The notes below the pieces were generated by a model. It was not told the DNA's origin and did not search any database. It saw only the letters and a program-made list of their open reading frames with translations. A stretch of DNA of 64,000 nucleotides. Source: Galeruca laticollis (taxonomy: Eukaryota > Arthropoda > Insecta > Coleoptera > Chrysomelidae). The stretch's first letter is position 1. Each line of letters begins with the position of its first letter. Position numbers and translations under genes: made by a program. The DNA lies in NCBI GenBank assembly GCA_963921935.1, contig OY998180.1:211846744-211910743 (forward strand). The letters are read 5' to 3'. Below, in pieces: positions 46,141 through 56,519 of this stretch.

Positions 46141-46647
46141 CCTCAGGCTGCAACCACATGGGTACGTGATCACGGATATCCGTATCCGTTAAACGTATAG
46201 GGGAGGGTGGGCCACCATGAGACAATCGTTATTATTTAAAAAAAACGCGGCACATTTTGTCGCTATTCACAGAAACATCAAGTGGCAGGCATGTTAGTCT
46301 TATTTCTGTTGCCGAAGAAGCCGCACGTGCGTTCCCGAATTTTTTACCGGCCTCGATTTATTTTCGCCATAGTGAAATTTTTTGTTGCTGTGAGTTCAGT
46401 ACCTCATCAGTGGTTCCCAATATAGTTCTTTATTGGTCTGAGGTGTTCATTAGAACAGGTGAATATTAATTTCATTGTTTATGTGTATTACTAGTAGATT
46501 TTTTCACGTTTTACGAAAATATTGCTGTTTGTAACTAAGACCTACAATGGGCCACAATGAGACATGAATTTCGGGCCACCTTGAGACGTGTCTCATGGTG
46601 GCCCATATGCAACGAGTTTTGTCGAAAAAAAATATTTTGTTCAAGGT

Positions 46648-48700
46648 ATGTCACGAGGACGAAAGAGAAAATCTGAAAAAGGCCTTTTCAGTGCCGAATC
46701 AATGAAAAGGGCTGTCCAAGATGTTATTAAACACAAATTAAGCTTAAGGAAGGCAGCGGAGAAAAACAACGTGAAACATCAAACATTGGCGAGATACGTT
46801 AGGAAAACAAGAAATAGTGAAGGTAATGAAGAAAATGTATCCTACCGCCCTCATTACGATACCCGGAGAGTGTTTTCCGAAGAACAGGAAACTATTCTGA
46901 AGGGTTTCATTATTAAATGTAGCCAAATGTGCTACGGCAGATCTACAAAAGATGTGCGAAAGCTAGCTTATGAACTTGCCATCCATAATAAAATTCAGAT
47001 CCCATATAGGTGGATAGAGAAGAAATCAGCAGGAGTGGATTGGTTACAGGGGTTTATAAAACGGCATCCAGAATTGAGCATTAGGCAACCTGAAGGCTGC
47101 AGCCTTTCTAGAGTTACCTCATTCAACCGCAATAACGTCGAGCAGTTTTTTCGCAATTTAGAAGATGTCATGAAGCGCTACAATGGGTTTGCAAGTGGAA
47201 CGCGTATTTATAATTTGGACGAGACGGCGACAACCACTGTCCAAAAATCCTCAAGAATTTTAGCAAAAAAGGGAGTCAAGCAAATAAACAAGGTGACCAG
47301 TGGAGAACGTGGAATTTTGATTACCACATGCTGCATTATTAGCGCAGCAGGTGAGTAGTTTCATTTGAATAAATCGATTCTTTTTCCTAACCGTAGCTAT
47401 GTCTCTTCTAGGAGTTTCGTTGCCCCCAGCAATGATTTTTCCGAGGGTCAACTTTAAGCCTCACATGTTACACGGAGCTCCATCAGGAACTTTAGGCCTT
47501 GCTACTCCATCGGGATGGATGAATTCTGAGCTTTTCGTATCTGTTATTGAACACTTCATTTTTCATTCTGGCAGTTCAACGTCAAATCCAACTTTATTAT
47601 TGCTTGATAATCATGAAAGTCATCTTTCAGTTGAAACCCTAAACCTGGCCAAAGACAATGGGGTTGTTATTTTAACACTGCCTCCCCATTGTTCTAACAA
47701 ATTACAGCCATTGGACGTATCAGTGTTTGGTCCATTTAAAACATATTATAACAGTGCGTTAGACTCCTGGATGATGACAAATCCTGGAATTCCAGTTACA
47801 CTATTCCAGATTGCCGAATGCGTTGGACATGCCTTTGACAAATCCATGACCCCTAATAACATTAAAGCAGGTTTCAAAAAATGTGGCACTGTGCCATTTG
47901 ATCGCCACGTTTTTGGAGATGACGATTTTTTAATGAGTAGCGTTACCGACAGAAGAGAAAGCCAACAGGAAGTAACTGTTGGAACACATGCAGGCAATCC
48001 AGACACTGGCGTTTTAGAAGCACATGCGAGCAATGCAGACACTGGACTTTCAAATGGAACAGCTGAAAAAAATATTTCAGCAACTACGAATTTTAAAACA
48101 CCAGAAGAACTATTTGGGTATCCAAAAGCAAAGCCGAGAAAAACATCTAAACCAAGAAAGAGGGGTAAGAGTATGATCGCAACTGATACACCTGAGAAGT
48201 TAGAAATAGAAAAGAAGTTTATGGAGAAGAAGCGATCAGAGTCACTTAAAAAGGCCAAAGGAACGAAGAGAACAGTAACAGATTCGCCTGGAGTTAAACC
48301 AAATCAAAAAACTTTGTCGTCATCTGAAAGTGACAATAATTCATTTACTTCAGATTCTTCAGACGCAGAATCTTTCAAAGATTTAGAAATGAATCAAAGT
48401 CAAGAAAATTTGAAACCTGTTGTCAACTCCTACGTTTTGATTGAGTTTCATGACAAAAAGTCTGTTTTCTTTGTGGGTAAAATTATTGAAAAAATTGAGG
48501 ATGATTTTAAAGTTAGTTTTTTGAGGCATAGTATCAAACAAAAAAACTCCTTTATTTTTCCCGCTGTTGAGGATGTTGCGTATGTAAAGAAAACTGACAT
48601 GAAATGTTTGCTTACAGCAAATAGTAAAGTGGGCAGCACAAAACGGCAGCAGTCTTTTATAAACTTTGGTGTATCTTTTGATGGCATCGATATCCGTTAG
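46648..48700 (+). CDS. pogo-type transposase, intact after splicing (663 aa)
   Basis: Start: ATG 46648 (MSRGRKRKSEKG); an upstream in-frame ATG at 46588 lies within the terminal motif and adds nothing conserved. One intron, 47351-47411 (GTGAGT...TTCTAG), joins GCAGCAG to GAGTTTCG and restores a single frame of 703 + 1,289 nt. Domains: psq-type helix-turn-helix at about residues 15-53; CENP-B-like DNA-binding region at about 70-150; DDE_1 catalytic domain with Asp191 (NLDETA), Asp300 (LLLLDNHESH) and Asp336 (LQPLDVSVFGP), 35 residues between the last two. The tail is basic, then acidic and Ser-rich, ending in a domain with VLIEFHDKKSVFFVGKI and KVSFLRHS, shared with the relic at 22800-22958. 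It binds the element's ends and catalyses cut-and-paste transposition in the nucleus. No lesion is visible. Confidence 0.85.
47351..47411 (+). other. Intron in the pogo transposase gene
   Basis: Sixty-one bases with GTGAGT donor and CTTCTAG acceptor. Without its removal the frame stops at 47356; with it the DDE domain is continuous. Confidence 0.8.
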
Positions 48701-49560
48701 TACCTTTTGATGTTAGAACCTCAGATATATTTTATTTGATTGTTTTTTCCACATAATTGTGTAATATTTTTAGATAAACGTTTGTTTATTGCTTTTTTGT
48801 TTTGTTTTTATCTTGTCTCAATGTGGCCCACTTCAAATTTTTTAAATTCGACTATAACAGAAACAATTATAATATTGTGTTAATAATTTACTCAAAAAAT
48901 GTGTGCATTAAGATGAAAGATTATGAAGCATACGTAACTGTAGCAAAAAAATTAAAGTTGCCAATTCTATTCCCAAAAAAGTAAAAATTGTCTCAATGTG
49001 GCCCACCCTCCCCTACGTGAATTTTACGCCATCCAAATAGAGCATCCGTCAATATTGTGAATTGTCATTTCCTTTTATTGTTGTTTGGTTTTGTGGACTA
49101 TTTCTTTAATGTTTTGAACTTTTATTTTCCGTATTTTATCAATATTTCTATGTAAATTGATCATTTTCTGTCAGAATCTAGTTTTTTTTTTGAAGAATGA
49201 CTAGTAATAATTATCTTGTACTTCTTGGAGCTATGTCCAAGGGGTTGAAAAAGAAAACTGTGTGGCAGCGATTAAGTCAAAGCCACAATATCCACATTTA
49301 AACTGCGTTTGTTCACAGACATCGTAAAACACAAACTAAAAACGTTCCAAACCCCGAAAACAAAACCGCCAAAATACATTTAAAAAATGTAAACAAAACG
49401 GACAGAAAACACGTACTGAAGTTGAAATTAACCAACTTCTCTCCGTGATGACCTTCATGGACGTACGTAAAACCATCCAGCACTCTAATTGGTTGGTAGT
49501 CGTCACGTGGGTACAACGGATCCGTGACACGCACTCATGTGGATGCAAACTCAGTGGATG

Positions 49561-50407
49561 GCTAAAAATTTTACTGTCTACAGTATCAATGGCCGCCGGT
49601 AGGTAAATCTTAAGTTGCACCTCTACCTTCCAAGACAATTTTGATAGGATTACCTTCCTCGTCGGAATTATGAGCGGAAGCACGTTCGTGGCAGATATAC
49701 CAACCGATATTCCTAGCGGTCGGGCAATTTTGCGCGTTACAATCTTAATAGTTCAATCGAACTCATTGCAATGAGAATTTGTATTTCTCCACTATATTAT
49801 AACAAAATCTATCATCTATCTAGACTGATACCCTTCAAAATATATTAACTGCTTTTCATTGATTACCCATTAAAATTTCTGTAAAAACTAGTAATGAGTC
49901 TAGCCTTTAAGATGGCGAAATGTTTATCACATTCGAAATTTCAGCACGTATCTGGGTATCTATAAAAAACTTTCCATGTTAGTCATATAATAGTAAAACC
50001 ATGCATATTTTAATAATTCATTATCTGTACACATTAATTTAAAGTGCTTTGGTTTGGTGATTGCATTCAATGCTAATTGCAAACAGTACCGTTTTCAAAT
50101 GTCAGGATTAAAGTTAGAAATAAAAAAACATTTTACTATTTGAATAAATATATTTAAAACCCAATAACAAGATATATAAAATATAATCATTCAATTATAT
50201 TAAATTGTATCAATTTACTTAACCTGGAAACAGTCGCTTTGTTAGATTTGGTCTAACGTTTTTAGATTTTCGTTTATAACTTTAAGTAAATAAATAGCTG
50301 AAATTCCTTCGCCACCTAGGAATGCCTCCATGGATGATTCATACAAACACTTGTCACAATGGAAGGGGTACAGATAACTGTTATGAGAAAATAAAGACAC
50401 TTGTTAG
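49561..50407. other. Interval with weak coding hints only
   Basis: On the minus strand 50390-50249 gives an open 45-codon stretch (YLYPFHCDKCLYESSMEAFL, stop TAA) after a TCATAACAG acceptor-like sequence. The plus strand is also open there in part, so coding is uncertain. Nothing was recognised in 49561-50240. Confidence 0.3.
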
Positions 50408-50635
50408 TGTAAATCTATTAAGCGACCATTATGTACTTTGAATTTTACGTGTGTATATGGGAATGAGGCAGGTCCAGTGGGCATAAAAATACAAGATAAT
50501 GAACCTAAAATAAGGTGCAGATACTGTCCTGTCAGAACAAACTGATTTACGATGAGGAACATGTGCCTATGTAAAGAACATACCATAAGTACAGTATTTA
50601 CAAGTACCACCTGTGCAGCTGAATACTGTGGATAA
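50408..50635 (+). pseudogene. Cysteine-rich open segment with one in-frame TGA
   Basis: After CTTGTTAG (acceptor-like) a frame of 75 codons runs to TAA at 50633-50635, with a single TGA at codon 46 (50543-50545). It contains nine Cys: at 1, 9, 15, 37, 40 before the TGA and 53, 55, 69, 74 after it. Recognisable pieces are RPLCTLNFTCVYGNEAGP and IRCRYCPVRTN. Cysteine placement on both sides of the TGA suggests that the whole frame was once coding. I do not recognise the family; a secreted disulfide-rich protein is plausible. No ATG or signal peptide was found, so it may be an exon or a decayed gene. Confidence 0.35.
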
Positions 50636-50689
50636 TATATTCCTTTACTATTTTCTATTTAAATAAAAAATAAACAGTTTTAAGTATTA

Positions 50690-51433
50690 AAACTAACTTT
50701 TCCGCATCTGTGAGATGCCCTGAACAATATTCTATCATAAAATTGTCACTTGTATACACTTTGAATGATGTATCATGCTAACAAACCGAAATTTATAGGA
50801 CCCGCTGTACTCGCTCTAGTGAGCGGCAAATCAATATTGTACATCTGTGAGACATAAAATTGGTCACTTGTATATAATCTGGAGGCTGTATCTTACTAAC
50901 AACCCGAAATTTCGCCAAAAAGGACCAAAAACGTGGAACTCCAGGTACCATATCACCCGCTGTACTTGCTATGGTGAGCTAAAAATCAATCAAGGTTTAT
51001 CTATTAGATACCCTGAATAAGATTCAATCATAAAATTGATGACTTGTATACACTCTGGAGGCTGTATCGTTCTAACAATCTGAAAATACTCAAAAAATGA
51101 CAAAAATGTCGTACTTAAAGTACTATAGCACCTGTTGTACTGGCTCTGGGCAGTTGAAAATCAATAGGGTTCATGTGTGAGATGTCCTGAAGAATATTCA
51201 ATCATAAAATTGGTGACTTGTTGCACTCCGGAGGCTGTATCATACTAACAAAACATGTGACGAAAAGTGGTCGATGACAACGACGACATATACACAGAAT
51301 TTTTTTCTAAAAACAGTTTTTTCGTGTTGTTCTTGATGAAAAACGTAAAAATATTTTTTCAAAATTTCAACTTTTTTTGGGGTAAACCAATACTTTTCTC
51401 GCATATTAGACAGGTTGGGCGGAAAAGTAATAT
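50690..51433 (+). mobile_element. Tandem-repeat-bearing element, copy 2
   Basis: Begins AACTTTTCCGCATCTGTGAG, preceded by AAACAGTTTTAA also seen in copy 3 and at 31127. It contains about four units of roughly 175 bp (GGAGGCTGTA at 50881, 51057, 51230) and ends with the unique block (TTTTTTCGTGTTGTTCTTGA ... GGTTGGGCGGAAAAGT). ACTTTTCCGC at the start and GCGGAAAAGT at the end are complementary and may be a short terminal inverted repeat. Confidence 0.65.
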
Positions 51434-51897
51434 ATAAAATTAATTTATAGATTTTTATTCAAGTGACTATATGTTAGATTAAATCTAACACTTGAACTCA
51501 TAAGTTATGGTTATTAACGCGACCGTTTCCTGGTTAATTCAAAAATCAAAGTTGCAATTTCTCATGATAAACAACAAACGAAAATTGCCGAGTTGTTTTA
51601 ACATTAATTGATAACTAAAATGGAAGCCCCAATACTCGAGTTTTAGGGAAAAATTTATAATCCGACTGACCGACAGCCATCTCAAGCAATCATTTTTTAC
51701 AGTTTAGTTGAAACTAATGATATATATGTATACGAGGTTATATTGTGATAACTGCTGTGGTGGGCGCGAACTTCATCAATGAGCTGTAATATTTTTTCAT
51801 TTACATTTTCATTACAGGTTGTTTCTTTTTTGGAAAACTTTAAATTAATTTTACATATTGATAGCCATTAGAATGAATTACTAATGTAAGTGTTTAG

Positions 51898-52086
51898 GAT
51901 GAAACAAAGAATCCCAAGAGATGTGATTTCGTGAAAACCACTCGAATTGAAGGTATTGAACTTAAAACTGGAAATTATACATATTATCAACATTATTGTA
52001 ATTGTCCATACGTTTTCCATTGTTCAAATACTGTTAGTACAGGAAACACATTTAAGGGGAAAGTTAAAATTGCAAGTGCAGCATAG
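51898..52086 (+). CDS. Orphan 62-codon open segment, possible exon
   Basis: Following AAGTGTTTAG, an acceptor-like site, the frame DETKNPKRCDFVKTTRIEG runs through LKTGNYTYYQHYCNCPYVFH and four Cys to TAG at 52084. Composition looks protein-like rather than random AT-rich. No ATG, domain or donor site was recognised. It lies 3' of CPT2 on the opposite strand and might belong with the Cys-rich segment at 50408, but this is inference. Confidence 0.3.
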   Translation, partial: DETKNPKRCDFVKTTRIEGIELKTGNYTYYQHYCNCPYVFHCSNTVSTGNTFKGKVKIASAA

Positions 52087-52412
52087 GAAAACATTGAAGA
52101 TTTTTAATACTACTACTATAATACTATTAGTTATATTAGAATCTGTTTTGAATTTTCTATTAAATGAAAATTGTTACACCTGACAAATTTATTTTTATTT
52201 GGATGTGCATAATATAAGGCATTATTAATCACATGTTTGTTGTGGAAGTTAAGAGTTGAAGAAAATATACATAAACTTGTATCATTAATTAAATATTCCT
52301 GTTTTTGATCACAAAAAATGTTTCAAATTAGATAATATTTATTTACTCCAAAATGTTGAAATATAAAATTATAAAAATATTTAACTGGAAGCCCATTTTA
52401 ATAAAAACAATT

Positions 52413-52542
52413 TTAATCCTTTTGGAGAAGATTTACAAGTTCGTCAAAAGTACCTCTCAACGAATCAATAAAATCTGAACCACGATGGTAAGGAGGATAA
52501 CTGGTTACCAATACTCCTAGTTCATCATCCTTAATAATGTAC
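52413..52542 (-). CDS. CPT2: Carnitine O-palmitoyltransferase 2, last exon
   Basis: After a TTAATTTTAG acceptor, the minus strand reads YIIKDDELGVLVTSYPPYHR and continues GSDFIDSLRGTFDELVNLLQ-KD-stop (stop 52415-52413). This matches the C-terminal strand and helix of CPT2 (GY-x-x-x-D-x-x-G...V-SYP...F...E..F). Phase fits: the previous exon ends GTG GG at 61263 and this one starts with G, making GGG TAC (Gly-Tyr). The intron between them is 8,720 bp and full of transposons. With only 43 codons this exon is easily missed. Confidence 0.85.
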
Positions 52543-52734
52543 CTAAAATTAATAAACTATATTCCAAATATAATAAAATATATTCCCAATACAGAAAATA
52601 TACGGATTACAATATTGGGATTTACTTCAATGTCCCACATATCAATCAACAAGTTCTGTTAGTAATTGAGAGAATAGTTTAACTTAAACAGAGATATTGG
52701 CTTGTATGTGTTAGGAGAATATTTAGTCATCAGT

Positions 52735-52985
52735 AACATATAGTCAAATCACAACTAAGATTGCAGGGACATTTAAACCAATTAAACGAAAACAGACAAG
52801 TGAAAAATGTGTGGACTGCCACAATAATAAGAAAGAGGAGAGGTAAACCTAGGAAAATGTGGGACAACAAAGTAGCAAAATTATTAAAAGAAAAAGGAAA
52901 TATGTGAAAGGAAGCTTAATTAGAGTTAAGAGACTAGAAAAGATGGAGGACAATTGTAAATGGAGAAAAAATGTACACTTTACGC
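52735..52985 (+). pseudogene. LINE 3' fragment (RTE-like tail)
   Basis: A frame with GHLNQLNENRQVKN and RKRRGKPRKMWDNKVAKLLK, then decayed RDxKRWRTIV-like sequence and YTLRFKYKRDN, matches the C-terminal R-RGRPRK-W ... RKEWR end of RTE-like LINE proteins. It is followed by a TA microsatellite (53004-53066), the kind of tail such LINEs leave. It is intronic to CPT2 on the opposite strand. Confidence 0.55.
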
Positions 52986-53002
52986 TTCAAGTACAAGAGA
53001 GA

Positions 53003-53003
<1 letters not shown>

Positions 53004-53056
<53 letters not shown>

Positions 53057-53066
53057 TATATGTATA
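53004..53066. repeat. (TA)n microsatellite
   Basis: About 60 bp of alternating T and A with a TGCATATATG interruption near the end. It directly follows the LINE tail. Confidence 0.8.
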
Positions 53067-53595
53067 TTGTAATGTAAATTTTAAAATGGTTGTTGTGGAT
53101 GAAAAAAATTATTATAATAAACGACTTTGAATGACAGACAATTTTGAAAAGTTAAAAAAAAAGATTAAATTTGACATTTAAATATATTTATAAGAAAATC
53201 AAATCAATAAAAATTTTGGAAAGGTGATAGTAAAATAAGAATAAGAATTTGAAGATATTAAAATGGAAAGAGAAGTGAAAATTTGTTAGAGATTAAGGGT
53301 TGAGAAGTGGAAAACCATTCGTAGGGTGGGACCAAGGAATGCAAGTGGAACATCGTCAGATTGATAGGGATGAATAAGAAAATTAGAAGTGGTAGTCCCA
53401 AGAGGAAATTTGAAAAAAAAATTGTTAATAAAAATTTTAAAGAGTGTAAACCAAAGATATTTTAGCCAGTTTTTTTATAATTGTTATTTTTGGTAATCAT
53501 TCAAAATTCCAATCTTATGACACACCTCGGTATATGGGTTATTTTAAGAGATATCAAAAAATTATCTCGAACTATACTGAGTGTTGCATAATTCC

Positions 53596-55030
53596 GTTAT
53601 TTTGTAATATCTATTGTAAACCATAATTATTAACCTATTATGTGAAAGCAATAGACGTTGAATGTAACAAAAAATCCTAAATAATAATGAATCTTAATAA
53701 ACTATTTTTTCTAAACAAAATAAGTCACCAAAAGTATAATTCTAACCATAATATTAAACTAAACGTTCAAAATGTTCACCGTTAACATCAATGCAATGCT
53801 GTAAACCGTTACATTTTCTCAGTAAGCGTTAACAAAATTTGACATTTTATAGTTTTTTTAAGTAAAGTAATAATTATTGAGGATGAATAGTGTACATTTT
53901 TCTACTCAAGAAATGATGGATATGCTTTGGGTATTGGGTGAACATAACAAAAATTGTTTGCTTGCATTTAAAATTTATCGTCAAAGATTTCCCACCCAAC
54001 AAAAAAGCATTTGAATAACTAATTAATCGTTTCAATCGTACTGGTGGAGTAAAATACAAAAAAAAAGACGTAGCAAAGACAGCCTTAACTGAGGAATACA
54101 AGTGTGCGAAATATTTCACAACCACAAGACATAAGTCATGGCACGGTTCAAAGAATCTTAAAAACATAAAATGCAACCCTATCATATCCAACTTAATCAA
54201 GAGTTACTTGACTGTGATTTCCAAAGAAGAGGAACGTTTTGTGAATGGGCCTAATTTAAAATCAATCGCCAGAGATTTTTTTTTGATTTTGTGCTTTTTG
54301 CAAATGAGGCGACTCATCATAAAAATGGATGTGTAAAAAGACATAATTTTCATTATTATGCAACTTCTAATCCAAATGTCGTCTCAACCCGTAATAGCCA
54401 ATGGAAGTGGTCTTTAAATGTTTGGGGTGAAATTGTAGGTGATCATGTGATAGGACCATACTTCTTTGGCGAAAGAGTAACTGGTGCAGTTTATTTAAAT
54501 TTTCTTCAGAATCACCTGCCAGTTTTATTAGAAGAAGTTCCACTCAATATTCGGTGACAAATGTAGTATTTGCCTGATGGTGCACCTTCGCCTATACGAG
54601 ATCATCTCAATACAGAATCCCAAAACAGATGGATCAGAAGAGGGGGCCCAAATGATTGGCCACCTAGGTCTCCCAATTTAACAAAAGCGGATTTATTTTT
54701 TGGGATTTTATAAAACTCCCGTGACGACTAGAGAGGACATGAAAGAGACAATCAGAGCGACATTTCGATATGTTAACGCTTTTATGCTGAGAAATGTTAA
54801 TCAATCATTTAAACTTTGATTGCAGCATTGCATTGATGTTAAAGGTGAATACTTTGAACATTTAGTTTAATATTATGGTTACGATTATACTTTTGATGAC
54901 TTTTATTGTTAAGAACATATAGTTTATTGAAATTTATTATTATTTAGGATTTTTTGTTACATTCAACGTTTATTGCTTTCACATAATAGGTTAATAATTA
55001 TAGTTTAAAATAGATATTGCAAAATAACTC
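53596..55030 (+). mobile_element. Mariner-type element with about 220-bp inverted ends
   Basis: The left end (from GTTATTTTGTAATATCTATT at about 53596) is the inverted copy of the right end (…AATAGATATTGCAAAATAAC at about 55009-55028). Pairing continues through CATAATTATTAACCTATTAT, AAAGCAATAGACGTTGAATG and the AACATCAATGCAATGCTG block. The transposase relic lies between the arms. The element lies in the last intron of CPT2. Confidence 0.65.
53883..54830 (+). pseudogene. Mariner-like (DUF4817-type) transposase, decayed
   Basis: The start MNSVHFSTQEMMDMLWVLGE...RQRFPTQQ is the helix-turn-helix characteristic of this insect family. After stops and shifts, FANEATHHKNGCVKRHN (first catalytic block, Asp replaced: DEAT to NEAT), WSLNVWGEIVGDHVIGPYFF and LNFLQNHLPVLLEEVPLNIR lie at 54291-54557. 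YLPDGAPSPIRDHL carries the second Asp and WPPRSPNLTKADLFF the third block, with a substitution (PDLTPxDFF to PNLTKADLFF). At least five lesions. Confidence 0.65.
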
Positions 55031-56519
55031 TGTACTCAACAAAAATTAAAGTTACATGATCGGAGAGTCTATTTGCGCTAAAATATACAGGGTGTTCTAT
55101 TTGAAAGAAGAGAGAAAATGAAAGATTCGAGTTTCCGTCCGCCCTGTATACAAAAGGTAAAATAAGTAAAATTTAATAGAATACGGAGATATTGCATCAT
55201 ATTACGAAACTCTGTTAGGGAATATAAAAAATTTTTCTTCAACGTACAATAAGCTACAGAGCGTTGATTTACCTACGATTTTCACATAAACGTGTCCATA
55301 CCTTTTGAAGGACTCTGTATAACGTAGCACAAGCTTCAAAAAAATGTGTGGTAATTCGAATTCGGTTTAATACACAAAGGTTCTCATTTAAAAAATTGTA
55401 TGCTTGGTTTGTAACGGAGTTATGCAACAGTCTGTATAGTTCGAGATAATTTCAAAATATGCTCCTTAACCCATTTTAGCCCAGCGTTGCCATGTGGCAA
55501 CGCGAAACAGTTGTCTGCAAAAATATTCCTAAGGTATACATTTTTTCTTTTATAACAGAGATGGCGCTAGAAGTCGTTTCAGTAAGCTTTTAGGAACACG
55601 TATTTTCTAATCTATTTGTTTATTGTGTGTTTGCACTTTGTTAGGAAACGTTTGTAAACAGCGAATTTCTGTGTTTATATTCAAAATGGACATTCGATTC
55701 GAGTGAGTAATATTTTTTGTTGGTTATATTATTATTTTTTTGCGTAATTTCGTAATAAGTATAAAATAAGCACATGAAACTTTAGTAATAATGTTGTAAA
55801 ATAAATTCATAGTGAGCGTTATCTCAGTGTTGCCATATGGCAACGCTAGGTCAATACGGAACTATTTAATTATTTCTATCTTTATTTTCTTCAGGCGGGG
55901 TTTTACTTTAGAGGAAGCTCTCCAAATGATATGTGAAGATGATTTAGCAGTGGATCAGATATTCATTGATCATTGAAGAATCGGGGTATGAAGAAGATGA
56001 TTTCGATATAAATCGATTACCAGGACGCCAACTGTCTGCAAGGGCTGAAATTGTATTACACAATAACCAAAGAATAGGTGGTGATATTGACATGGATGAT
56101 GGGGCCAACAAAGAAGATGAGTCATGTACTACGCCACGCATTGTGTTAGACAAAAACTTTTCTTGGATATCTGGAGATTTAGAGGTTCCACCAAAACATA
56201 ATAAAACGATGATTCCTGATAATAAAAATGGACTGTACAAAAATATGAATCCAACTGAACTATTTGAACTTTTTTTGGATGAGAATGTGATAAATTTGCT
56301 GGTAGAGGAATCAATGAGGTATGCTTCTTCTAAAAATACACCTGATTTTGTTGTAACCAAGGATGAAATACAATGTTTCTTGGGTATCTTACTGGTGTCT
56401 GGCTACAATCCACACCCAGGCAAGCGAGTTTATTGGGATTCACGCCCCGACATGAATAGTCAGGCTATTAGTCAATCCATGAGAAGAAATAGATTTTTTC
56501 AAATAATGAAATACATACA

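Larger units (their letters stand above)
46200..49013 (+). mobile_element. Complete pogo/Tigger-type transposon (2,814 bp)
   Basis: Perfect-looking termini: GGGGAGGGTGGGCCACC at the left and its complement GGTGGCCCACCCTCCCC-like end at the right (one mismatch in the inner part), with TA on both sides (46198-46199, 49014-49015). The motif GGGCCACCATGAGACA occurs at the left end, again at 46549 and 46573, and inverted at 46589, 48813 and 48988. The pair at 46573-46604 forms a 32-bp palindrome. The encoded transposase is intact after splicing, so the element may be autonomous. Confidence 0.85.
46147..49560. mobile_element. MITE or small hAT-like element split by the pogo insertion
   Basis: The left flank GCAACCACATGGGTACGTG followed by ATCACGGAT is matched in inverted form by ATCCGTGACACGCACTCATG followed by TGGATGC at about 49521-49552. 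Removing the pogo (46200-49013) leaves about 600 bp bounded by these arms. No target duplication could be fixed. Confidence 0.45.

Noticed and set aside
47746..48258. 170-codon minus-strand frame
   Set aside because: Antisense shadow of the intact pogo transposase.
50543..50545. Selenocysteine codon in the Cys-rich segment
   Set aside because: No SECIS-like structure was recognised and the reading frame itself is unproven; a nonsense mutation is the simpler view.
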